28,532 bases of DNA from Bacteriovoracaceae bacterium (GTDB lineage Bacteria; Bdellovibrionota; Bacteriovoracia; Bacteriovoracales; Bacteriovoracaceae). Shown in pieces: positions 15,688-22,995 of the stretch. Numbering within the stretch: the first letter of the stretch is position 1; each line of letters opens with the position of its first letter. The position numbers were made by a program, and so were the translations under genes. The notes beneath the pieces were generated by a model. That model worked only from the letters and a program-made list of their open reading frames with translations. It was not told the DNA's origin and made no database searches. Location of the stretch: positions 1 to 28,532 of the forward strand of contig JAGOVR010000005.1 of assembly GCA_018060635.1 (NCBI GenBank). Reading direction: 5' to 3'.

Positions 15688-16032
15688 ATGAAAATATGGA
15701 TTGCACGTATTGTCTTTTTTTCTTTATTTGTTTTTATGAGTGTTGTCGTTATAGCCACCTCTCTTCAAAGTAATCTTTTTAAAGAATGGGATACCTTAGC
15801 ACAAATTCCTTGGTTAACAGCTACTGTCAAAGATTTTTATGTGAATGCAGGTGTTTTGTGTTTTTGGCTTTATTATAGAGAGAAAAAATTCTGTTCTTTT
15901 TTAGTATGGACGATTCTTTTTTTAGCGTTAGGTAGTATTGCTACAATGTTTTATTTTTTTCTACAAACTTTTAATCTGAAAAAAGAAGATTCATTGGTGC
16001 AACTTTTATTACCTAAAAGAGAGATGAAGTAA
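15688..16032 (+). CDS. DUF1475-like small membrane protein
   Basis: This 114-residue protein has three hydrophobic segments (about residues 5-24, 50-63 and 70-92). The pattern (short N-terminal helix, SLQSNLFKEW, a W-x-x-A-x-x-D-x-Y-like turn in PWLTATVKDFYVN, then FWLYYREKK and two helices) resembles the DUF1475 family found beside CFA and DUF1295 genes; its role is unknown. I chose the ATG at 15688 because AAAGGAG lies 7 bases upstream; the frame stays open to 15640 without another good start. Its TAA stop overlaps the ATG of the DUF1295 gene (TAATG), so it is coupled to the cluster. Confidence 0.75.
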   Translation: MKIWIARIVFFSLFVFMSVVVIATSLQSNLFKEWDTLAQIPWLTATVKDFYVNAGVLCFWLYYREKKFCSFLVWTILFLALGSIATMFYFFLQTFNLKKEDSLVQLLLPKREMK

Positions 16033-16787
16033 TGCCACTATTACTCCAAGGTTTTTTTCTTTGTTACTCTATTATGTTAATAGCGTGGTTTTTCTTTTTA
16101 AAGACAGGCAAGGCAGGAGTGGTAGATTCTTTTTGGGCCCCTACTATTGCAACCTGTGCTTTGTTTTATTTATTTAAGCAAGGAGAGATGAGTGTAAAAA
16201 AATATATTTTGCTCTTTTTGGTTCTTGCTTGGATGTTAAGGCTCAGTTCCTATTTAGTGAAAAGAATATCTCAGCTTGGTGATGATGCTCGTTATCAAGA
16301 TATGATGAGTAGATGGGGGCAAAAAATTAAATTTAAGATGTTAGGTGTTTATTTTTTTCAAGCGTCATTAGCATGGACTATCGCACTACCTTTCATCAAG
16401 GATCTTAATTCTGAGTGGAAATTGAACCATTTTTTTTCAATACTTTTGGCTTTAGCAGGGATTGTAGGGGAAGGAGTAGCGGATCATCAGTTAAAAATTT
16501 TTAAACAAAAGCAACAAGGCATTTGTCAAATAGGACTTTGGAAATATTCACGTCATCCTAATTATTTTTTTGAATGGCTTTTTTGGTTAGGAATAAGTTT
16601 ATTTTGGCTTAATCAAGAAAGAGGTTACTGGGCCTTAAGTAGTGCTTTCATTATGTTTATTTTACTACGTTTCTTTAGTGGTGTGAAAATTACAGAAGAG
16701 CTTTCTTTAAAAAAAAGAGGGCAAAGTTATGCGGATTATCAGAAAACAACTTCAGTTTTTTTCCCATGGTTTTCAAGGAGGAGATAA
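16032..16787 (+). CDS. DUF1295 (steroid 5-alpha reductase-like) membrane protein
   Basis: This 251-residue inner-membrane protein has about seven hydrophobic segments. Near the C-terminus it has the signature of DUF1295: GLWKYSRHPNYFFEWLFWLG (RHPNYFGE-type), which in the related steroid 5-alpha reductases and isoprenylcysteine methyltransferases binds the cofactor; it ends with ITEELSLKKRGQSYADYQKTTSVFFPW, another conserved block. These proteins are thought to reduce or modify lipid double bonds with NADPH, but the reaction is not established for this group. It overlaps the genes on both sides by one base (TAATG), which ties it to the CFA-type enzymes. Confidence 0.9.
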   Translation: MPLLLQGFFLCYSIMLIAWFFFLKTGKAGVVDSFWAPTIATCALFYLFKQGEMSVKKYILLFLVLAWMLRLSSYLVKRISQLGDDARYQDMMSRWGQKIKFKMLGVYFFQASLAWTIALPFIKDLNSEWKLNHFFSILLALAGIVGEGVADHQLKIFKQKQQGICQIGLWKYSRHPNYFFEWLFWLGISLFWLNQERGYWALSSAFIMFILLRFFSGVKITEELSLKKRGQSYADYQKTTSVFFPWFSRRR

Positions 16788-17794
16788 TGTCTTATTTAAA
16801 TTATATGCCTGATAGTTTAATTCGCTTAGGTATTCGTATTCTTTTGAAACAAAGGATTAGAGATGAAAAAAATAATTTAGAACAAGAAGGAGCGTGGCAA
16901 GATTTTTTGCAGAAAATTACAGAAGCACCTATTGCGGTTCATACACAATCAGCTAACGAACAACATTATGAAGTTCCAGCTTTATTTTATGAAAAAGTAT
17001 TAGGAGATTATCTTAAATATAGTTGCGGGTTGTGGGATGCTCAGACAGATAATTTAACTCAAGCTGAAGAAAATATGCTGGAACTGACCTGTTCTCGAGC
17101 GCAGTTACAAGAAGAGCAAGAGATTTTGGAGCTGGGATGTGGCTGGGGCTCGCTTACTTTATTTATGGCCCAGAAATATCCTAAAAGTTTTATAACAGCA
17201 GTTTCAAACTCTTCTTCTCAGCGAGAATTTATTTTAAAGAAGATGAAGGAAAAAAATATTACTAATATAGAAATCATCACTCAAGATATGAATGATTTCC
17301 AAATTGATAAAAGTTTTGACCGTATTGTCAGCGTAGAGATGTTAGAACATATGCGTAATTATCCTAAACTTTTTAAAAAGGTTTCTTCTTTTTTAAAGCC
17401 GCAAGGTCTCTTTTTTGTACATATTTTTGTCCATAGGTATTTATCTTATTTTTTTGATATCAAAGATAAGAGTGATTGGATGTCTAAGTATTTTTTTACA
17501 GGAGGAATTATGCCTTCGGATACATTAATGCTTTATTTTAATGAACACTTAAGAGTGACAAAACACTGGCACGTCCAAGGCACTCATTATGCTAAAACAT
17601 CCAGAGCGTGGTTAGAAAATATGGATAAAAATAAAGCAGAGTTAGAAGAATTATTTAAGCAAGTTTATGGAATTAAAAATAAAATTTTTTGGCAGTACTG
17701 GCGTATTTTCTTTATGGCTTGCGAAGAACTTTGGGGTTATCGACAAGGAAAAGAATGGTTTGTTTCTCATTATTTATTTAAAAAGGTTGTATGA
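16787..17794 (+). CDS. CFA-like SAM-dependent methyltransferase (CNMT-like subgroup)
   Basis: This 335-residue methyltransferase belongs to the cyclopropane-fatty-acid-synthase superfamily, in the subgroup that resembles plant coclaurine N-methyltransferase (SVEMLEHMRNYPKLF, VHIFVHR, DWMSKYFFTGGIMPS). The SAM site is LELGCGWGS at 115-122. The residues that bind bicarbonate in E. coli Cfa have counterparts: Cys80 in YSCGLW, Glu187 in MLEHM, His212 in FVHIF and Tyr268 in THYAKT. The substrate is unknown; an unsaturated lipid is the best guess given the context. AGGAGGAG precedes the ATG at 16787, which overlaps the previous stop; an in-frame ATG at 16766 has no such site. Its stop overlaps the next gene by 4 bases. 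Confidence 0.88.
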   Translation: MSYLNYMPDSLIRLGIRILLKQRIRDEKNNLEQEGAWQDFLQKITEAPIAVHTQSANEQHYEVPALFYEKVLGDYLKYSCGLWDAQTDNLTQAEENMLELTCSRAQLQEEQEILELGCGWGSLTLFMAQKYPKSFITAVSNSSSQREFILKKMKEKNITNIEIITQDMNDFQIDKSFDRIVSVEMLEHMRNYPKLFKKVSSFLKPQGLFFVHIFVHRYLSYFFDIKDKSDWMSKYFFTGGIMPSDTLMLYFNEHLRVTKHWHVQGTHYAKTSRAWLENMDKNKAELEELFKQVYGIKNKIFWQYWRIFFMACEELWGYRQGKEWFVSHYLFKKVV

Positions 17795-19056
17795 AGTCTA
17801 TTGCTATTGTTGGGACAGGAATTGCAGGTATGTCTTGTGCTTATTTTTTAAAGAAGCTCTCATCTTATGACGTGACTCTTTTTGAAAAAAATAATTATGT
17901 AGGAGGACATACTAATACAGTTATGGTGGGAGATGTCCCCATTGATACGGGATTTATTGTTTATAATGAAATAACCTATCCATTACTAACAGCTTTATTT
18001 CGGAAGTTACAGGTAAAGACTCAAGAAGCTCCCATGTCTTTTGCAGTAGATTATAGACCAAGTGATTGGCAGTACTCAGGGTCAGGTCTTTCAGGGCTTT
18101 TTTCTCAGAAAAAAAATATATTTAACCTGCGCTTTATTCAAATGCTTTTAACTATTAATCGTTTTAATGAAGAGGCCCCCACTATTTTGAATGATGAAGA
18201 GTATGATCATGTGAGTTTACAACAGCTAGTTGAGAGAAGAGGTTATAGTGCTGATTTTTTGAATCGTTATATTATTCCGATGAGTTCAGCCGTATGGTCA
18301 ACTCCTCCCGATAAAATGAAGGATTTTCCTGCAAAAACTTTATTACGCTTTTTTTATAACCATGGTTTCTTAGGGCTTAATACTCAGCACCCTTGGAGAA
18401 CAGTCACAGGAGGAAGCCGCGCATACCGAGAAAAACTAATTAAGGAATTCTCAGCCGCTATTCAGGTAGATAATGCAGTCATAGAAGTTGTAGGGAATAT
18501 GAAAGGAGGTGTCACCCTCTTATTAAAAGATGGACAAAAAAAAGACTTTGATCAAGTCATTTTTGCTTGTCATGCCGATGAAGCATTAAATCTTCTTAAA
18601 TCACCTACAATTTTACAACAGGATCTCTTATCAAAATTTGAGTACCAAGAAAACACGGCTTATCTTCATCAAGATAAGAGTGTTATGCCTCATCTTAAAA
18701 AAGTATGGTCAGCATGGAATTATAGAATAGATCAAGATGAAGCAAGTCCAATTGTGACATATTATATGAATATTTTACAAAAACTTCCAACTTCGCAAGA
18801 TTATTTTGTTTCACTTAATGAAACAAAACCACTAGATCCGCATAAAATTATTCGTAAGATTACTTACCATCATCCTCTATTTAATAAAAAAACAGATTTA
18901 GCACAGAAGGAACTCATAGCTTTAAATCAAAGTTCAGGGCCTATGTTTTTTTGTGGTAGTTATTTTCGCTATGGGTTTCATGAGGATGCACTTCTTTCTT
19001 CTGTAAATTTAATGCAAGATAGCTTTGATTTAAAAGTAAGAGAGTTTTTAAAATGA
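17791..19056 (+). CDS. FAD-dependent amine-oxidase-like oxidoreductase
   Basis: This 421-residue flavoprotein begins with a Rossmann motif IAIVGTGIAGMS (Gly8, Gly10, Gly13) and the second FAD contact VTLFEKNNYVGGHTNT. The middle carries VTGGSRAYREKL, and the end FFCGSYFRYGFHEDALLSSV, the usual C-terminal FAD-binding segment (CGSY..GxHEDAxxSG). This is the 'NAD/FAD-binding protein' that accompanies DUF1365 and CFA genes in many proteobacteria. The group is expected to oxidise or desaturate a lipid acyl chain; members are linked to formation of methylated and furan fatty acids in alphaproteobacteria. The exact step here is not known. It is joined to both neighbours by 4-base overlaps. Confidence 0.9.
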   Translation: MKSIAIVGTGIAGMSCAYFLKKLSSYDVTLFEKNNYVGGHTNTVMVGDVPIDTGFIVYNEITYPLLTALFRKLQVKTQEAPMSFAVDYRPSDWQYSGSGLSGLFSQKKNIFNLRFIQMLLTINRFNEEAPTILNDEEYDHVSLQQLVERRGYSADFLNRYIIPMSSAVWSTPPDKMKDFPAKTLLRFFYNHGFLGLNTQHPWRTVTGGSRAYREKLIKEFSAAIQVDNAVIEVVGNMKGGVTLLLKDGQKKDFDQVIFACHADEALNLLKSPTILQQDLLSKFEYQENTAYLHQDKSVMPHLKKVWSAWNYRIDQDEASPIVTYYMNILQKLPTSQDYFVSLNETKPLDPHKIIRKITYHHPLFNKKTDLAQKELIALNQSSGPMFFCGSYFRYGFHEDALLSSVNLMQDSFDLKVREFLK

Positions 19057-19829
19057 ACTCAAAGATTTTTCAAGCTAAAGTTTTTCATACAAGAATTTTT
19101 CCCAAAAGACATATTTTTTCTCATAGAGTTTTTTATATTTTGTTGGACTTAGCAGAAAAAGAGCAAATTCAAGAAAAAATAAAAGGATTAAGTTTTGGAA
19201 AGAGATGGGCACCTTATAAATTTTTAGAGGAAGATCATTTGTGCTTACCTAAAATGAATCTTAAAGAGAGTCTAGATTCTTTTTTAAAACAAAAAGATCC
19301 TAATTTTTCTTTAGAGAAAACAATGCTTTTAACGCATTTACGTACATGGGGTTATATTTTTAATCCTATTTCTCTTTATTTTTGTTATGGAAAAAACCAA
19401 GAGAAATTTTGTGTGGCACAAGTAGGAAATACATTTGGAGAAATGAAATTATTTGCCATCCCCTACGATGATAATAGAAAAAAATTTTATGCAAAGGTTG
19501 TAAAAAACTATTATGTTTCTCCTTTTATTCCCGTAGACGCTTTATTTGAATTTGATATTCCTGACATAGAAACATCTAGTTCGTGGCATTATAGCGTAAA
19601 AACATATGGAAAAGATAAAATGCTCTTAAATGCTCAGGTTAAAGGCCATTGGCAGGAATTGACGGATAGCAATCTTTATAAAACATTATGGCAATATCCT
19701 TTTGTTACCTTATTTGTTATCCTAGGAATACATTATCACGCCATGCGTTTATATTTTAAAAAGATTCCTTTTTTTAGGAAAAATGAAAATCAAGATAAGC
19801 AAAAGGGAGCTGTCTTATGGAAAAAATAA
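19053..19829 (+). CDS. DUF1365 protein
   Basis: This 258-residue protein has the DUF1365 hallmarks: an opening AKVFHTRIFPKRHIFSHRVFYILLDL, the block LLTHLRTWGYIFNPISLYFCY, then NTFGE and a C-terminal hydrophobic stretch (FVTLFVILGIHYHAMRLYF). There is no signal peptide. The biochemical role is not known, but the gene nearly always sits between the FAD oxidoreductase and the CFA-family methyltransferase, as here, so it probably takes part in the same lipid modification. It overlaps the previous gene by 4 and the next by 13 bases. Confidence 0.92.
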   Translation: MNSKIFQAKVFHTRIFPKRHIFSHRVFYILLDLAEKEQIQEKIKGLSFGKRWAPYKFLEEDHLCLPKMNLKESLDSFLKQKDPNFSLEKTMLLTHLRTWGYIFNPISLYFCYGKNQEKFCVAQVGNTFGEMKLFAIPYDDNRKKFYAKVVKNYYVSPFIPVDALFEFDIPDIETSSSWHYSVKTYGKDKMLLNAQVKGHWQELTDSNLYKTLWQYPFVTLFVILGIHYHAMRLYFKKIPFFRKNENQDKQKGAVLWKK

Positions 19830-21082
19830 ATAGCTGTTGTCATTCTTTAAACCTTAAAAATAAATACTTATGTAGTCAAAAGATTATCTTAAAAACCATG
19901 GAAGTCATGACTCAAGGAAAGTTAAATCTTTTTTTGCCAGATGGAACTCTTAAGGTTTTTGGAAAAGATGACAAGTTTGAGGCAACTTTATATATTAAAA
20001 ATCCTCTTTTTTTTCGCAAATGTCTTTTTTATGGAGATATTGGATTTGGTGAAAGTTTTGTAGAGGGCCATATTGAAAGCCCTGATATTGTCGCTGTTTT
20101 AAAATGGTTTCTTTTAAACGTTGAAAACGCTACTAGCATTTCAGGAAGTCGTAAGAAAAAAAATATTTTTGTAAATTTTTTTGGATTCTTAAATAGAGTT
20201 TCACACGTGTTAAGAGAAAATAATTTAATGAACTCTCGTCGTAATATTGCTGAGCACTATGATTTAGGAAATGATTTTTTTAACCTCTTTTTAGATGAAA
20301 CAAAAACGTACTCTTCGGCTTATTTTGAACATTCTACGACTAGTTTACAAGAGGCCCAAATTAAAAAATATAGAAAATTATGCTCAGCTATTCATTTAAA
20401 AGATACGGATCATGTTTTAGAAATAGGCAGTGGTTGGGGTGGTTTTGCTCTTTTTATGGCCCAAACCTTTGGTTGCCAAGTTACAACCATTACTATTTCT
20501 CAAAAACAATATGATTATGTTTTAAATTTAATTAAAGAAAAAAAATTAGAAGAAAAAATTACAATTAAATTATGTGATTATCGTGAAATTGAAGGGCAAT
20601 TTGATAAGATTGTATCGGTTGAAATGCTAGAAGCAGTGGGGGCTAAGTATTATTCTGTTTTTTTTGAAAAATGTAGCCATTTACTTAGATCTCAAGGGCT
20701 GATGGGTCTTCAAGTTATTTTATGCCATGACAGTCGTTTTGAGTCTTTAAAGAAGAATGTAGATTGGATTCAAAAACATATTTTTCCAGGTTCACTTCTT
20801 CCATCTCTAACAGCTTTAACCACCGCCGCTAATAAGAAGTCTCAATTTACTCTTTATTATTTTGATGACATGGGAATTCATTATGCTCATACATTAAAGA
20901 CATGGCGTAAAACTTTTTTAGAAAAAAATAAAGAAGTTTTAAATTTAGGTTTTTCACAAACTTTCTTTCGTAAGTGGGATTATTATCTGGCTTACTGTGA
21001 AGCAGCTTTTTATATGAGGAATATAACAGTAGCACAAATGGTTTATACCAAGCCTAACAATATGTTGCTTAACTACTCATAA
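19817..21082 (+). CDS. CFA-family fatty-acid methyltransferase with altered bicarbonate site
   Basis: This 421-residue enzyme has the usual N-terminal lipid-binding part of CFA synthases (about 1-140) and a methyltransferase domain starting at AEHYDLGNDFF (145-155). The SAM site is LEIGSGWGG at 201-209. It would use SAM to modify double bonds of phospholipid acyl chains at the inner membrane. Of the five bicarbonate-site residues of E. coli Cfa, Glu272, Ile301 and Tyr356 are kept, but Cys139 is Ser167 (YSSAYF) and His266 is Gln299 (GLQVI). EAVG replaces EHVG. From memory the sister group next to DUF1365 in other bacteria shares LQ and EAVG, so this looks like a lineage trait with a methylated, non-cyclopropane product possible. 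AAGGGAG precedes the ATG. Confidence 0.92.
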   Translation: MEKINSCCHSLNLKNKYLCSQKIILKTMEVMTQGKLNLFLPDGTLKVFGKDDKFEATLYIKNPLFFRKCLFYGDIGFGESFVEGHIESPDIVAVLKWFLLNVENATSISGSRKKKNIFVNFFGFLNRVSHVLRENNLMNSRRNIAEHYDLGNDFFNLFLDETKTYSSAYFEHSTTSLQEAQIKKYRKLCSAIHLKDTDHVLEIGSGWGGFALFMAQTFGCQVTTITISQKQYDYVLNLIKEKKLEEKITIKLCDYREIEGQFDKIVSVEMLEAVGAKYYSVFFEKCSHLLRSQGLMGLQVILCHDSRFESLKKNVDWIQKHIFPGSLLPSLTALTTAANKKSQFTLYYFDDMGIHYAHTLKTWRKTFLEKNKEVLNLGFSQTFFRKWDYYLAYCEAAFYMRNITVAQMVYTKPNNMLLNYS

Positions 21083-21127
21083 AGAAAACTACATTTCTTT
21101 GAATTGAGATAAGAGTTGGAGTTTTCT

Positions 21128-21901
21128 ATGTCGTATTATGTTTGTATTAAAAAAATTATTATTATTTGTTTCTTTTTTTATATGTTTTCTATTAAAGCAG
21201 ATGATGCGATTGGAGGGAACAAGAGTTATTTTCCTCTTATAAGGTATCAACCTATTTATGCTATCATTGGTGAGCCTGATGCTAAAGTTCAATTTAGTTT
21301 CAAGATTAAAGTTTTACGTAATTATAATTTTTATTTTGCCTATACACAAACCATGTTTTGGGATGTTTTAAAAAATTCCTCACCTTTTCGTGAAATCATT
21401 TATAACCCTGATTTCCTTTATCGTTTAGATTTAAAAGAAAATTTTTTAAATTCTATTGATTTCAGTTTTTTAGAACATAAATCTAATGGAAAAGGAGGTG
21501 TTGATTCTCGTGCCATTAATCGCAGCTACTTGCGTTTTAATACCACTGCTCGTTTGGGAAGTAGGGATGTCAACTGGGATACCAAATTTTTTTATATTTT
21601 AAATGTGAGTGATAATAATCGTGATATAAGAGATTACAGCAGTTTTTGGGATACTCGGATTTCTCTGAAATATAATGTGAAAGACCATTTTTTTTCTGAT
21701 GAGTTTTATCTTCACTTTGGACCTGGAGGAAAATATTCTGGTAAGCCATTTCAGGGGTTTCAAGAAGTAGGATATCGTTTCAAAGTATTTGCCTCTAAAG
21801 TAGCACCCTTTATTTACGTACAAGTTTATAATGGATATATAGAAGATTTAGTGCAGTATAATGTAAAACATACTTCTTATCGTATAGGATTTTCAATCTA
21901 A
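21128..21901 (+). CDS. pldA: Outer-membrane phospholipase A
   Basis: This 257-residue protein has a signal peptide (cleavage near SIKA, about residue 24) and a mature part of alternating beta-strands that ends in a short C-terminal strand (YRIGFSI), as in outer-membrane barrels. The active-site signature EHKSNGKGGVDSRAINRSY carries His117, Ser119 and Asn131 at the same spacing as His142, Ser144 and Asn156 of E. coli PldA; the calcium ligands Arg147 and Ser152 correspond to Lys122 and Ser127. The enzyme hydrolyses acyl chains from phospholipids in the outer leaflet when it dimerises with Ca2+. I chose the ATG at 21128 (GGAG 6 bases before). It lies 45 bases after the lipid cluster and overlaps the convergent gene by 9 bases. 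Confidence 0.9.
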   Translation: MSYYVCIKKIIIICFFFYMFSIKADDAIGGNKSYFPLIRYQPIYAIIGEPDAKVQFSFKIKVLRNYNFYFAYTQTMFWDVLKNSSPFREIIYNPDFLYRLDLKENFLNSIDFSFLEHKSNGKGGVDSRAINRSYLRFNTTARLGSRDVNWDTKFFYILNVSDNNRDIRDYSSFWDTRISLKYNVKDHFFSDEFYLHFGPGGKYSGKPFQGFQEVGYRFKVFASKVAPFIYVQVYNGYIEDLVQYNVKHTSYRIGFSI

Positions 21902-22936
21902 CTTTAAGGTACTTGTAATACCATAATGATCAGAGAGATTAATATCTAACTCCATCTCATTCCTATTAAATTGATTGTAGATAAAAGTTCCTAGTTTATA
22001 GGCGACAGAAAGATCAACAGCACGAAACTTACGGGAAAAATCTTTTTGCGATACCATCACAGGAAAAGTTTCTGTGAAAATCAGCTTAGAATCTATGACA
22101 CCATTTAATCCTTTAACAAAGATATAATCCAGTCTTTCATCAGGATCATCAAAATGATGAGTTAAAATATTTTGTCGATGCCAAGTCAGAGTATTCCCAC
22201 GAGGAGAGAGAATATTTAGAGTATCAACAAAACCTAGTTTTTTTATTTCTTCATGCTCTAAATCATCAGGAGAGAAATTAAAATCTCCACAAAAAATAAT
22301 AGGGTTATGAGTTATGCGTAGATCTAAAGAAGGATCAGACAGTTTTTTTGCTCCAGCTTCAATTTGAGCAAGTCTTACGGATTGAACATCTCCTGAGGAA
22401 AGGTGAGTATTTAGTATAGTTATCCACTGAGTTTGTCCTGCGTTTTTAAAAGGTAGTATCGTCCCTAGAATTCCTCGATATGTGTGCCAATTGGTAAATC
22501 CATAAAGAGATTCATAATTAAGAAGAATAGGTTCTCCGTCGTCATTAAGATAAGGCCAAAAAAAAGATTGCATAGCAGGCATTGCCTGAAGATTAAGAAG
22601 AGACTTTTTTACTAAAATTTGTAAGCCATGGTGATAAGCTCTCTCTAAGTTATTTTCTAAAGGAAGATAGCCATATTGTAAGGCCAAAGAAAGAATCTTT
22701 TTTTGATCATGTTCATACCAAAGTTCTTGTAAGGAAATAATATCAGGTTCTTCCTTTGATAAAAATTGGGAGAATTTCTCTTGTAATTTTTCAGAGCGAG
22801 ATTGATAAAGAGGAACATAGGCAATGGGTCCATTTAGAAGACCCAGATTATAACTCACAACTTTTAATGTAGGATAAGCAATACACTTAGTGATGCTGAT
22901 AAAAAAACTTAGAAAGATAATCCCTATCTTCTTCAT
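21893..22936 (-). CDS. Secreted endonuclease/exonuclease/phosphatase (EEP) family hydrolase, sphingomyelinase-like
   Basis: This 347-residue protein has a signal peptide (cleavage about residue 20, after CIA). The EEP catalytic set is complete: Asn30 in SYNLG, Glu71 in SLQELW, His178 in NTHLS, Asp218 and Asn220 in GDFNFSP, Asp270 in DERLDYIFV and Asp336-His337 in LSDHYG. Such Mg2+-dependent enzymes cut phosphodiester bonds. The order NTHL, GDFN, RLDYIFVK and SDHYG resembles bacterial sphingomyelinase C and related phospholipases more than DNase I, so a lipid substrate is likely but not proven. The Shine-Dalgarno sequence is weak and a 12-base A/T homopolymer lies just upstream. It converges on pldA. 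Confidence 0.88.
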   Translation of the reverse strand: MKKIGIIFLSFFISITKCIAYPTLKVVSYNLGLLNGPIAYVPLYQSRSEKLQEKFSQFLSKEEPDIISLQELWYEHDQKKILSLALQYGYLPLENNLERAYHHGLQILVKKSLLNLQAMPAMQSFFWPYLNDDGEPILLNYESLYGFTNWHTYRGILGTILPFKNAGQTQWITILNTHLSSGDVQSVRLAQIEAGAKKLSDPSLDLRITHNPIIFCGDFNFSPDDLEHEEIKKLGFVDTLNILSPRGNTLTWHRQNILTHHFDDPDERLDYIFVKGLNGVIDSKLIFTETFPVMVSQKDFSRKFRAVDLSVAYKLGTFIYNQFNRNEMELDINLSDHYGITSTLKLD

Positions 22937-22950
22937 ATAATCATCATCTT

Positions 22951-22962
22951 AAAAAAAAAAAA
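22951..22962. repeat. 12-base homopolymer (A on the plus strand)
   Basis: Twelve consecutive A residues (T on the coding strand) lie 15 bases upstream of the start codon of the EEP hydrolase gene, where strand slippage could change spacing of promoter elements. It could also serve as the T-run after the alkaline phosphatase gene, but no stem precedes it. Confidence 0.8.
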
Positions 22963-22995
22963 TCAAAAAGAATGTTAAAATTATATTAAATCTTC

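Noticed and set aside
20847..21823. Minus-strand open frames opposite the CFA-family and pldA genes.
   Set aside because: Their residues are low-complexity products of AT-rich antisense DNA, and both sense genes are well supported by motifs.
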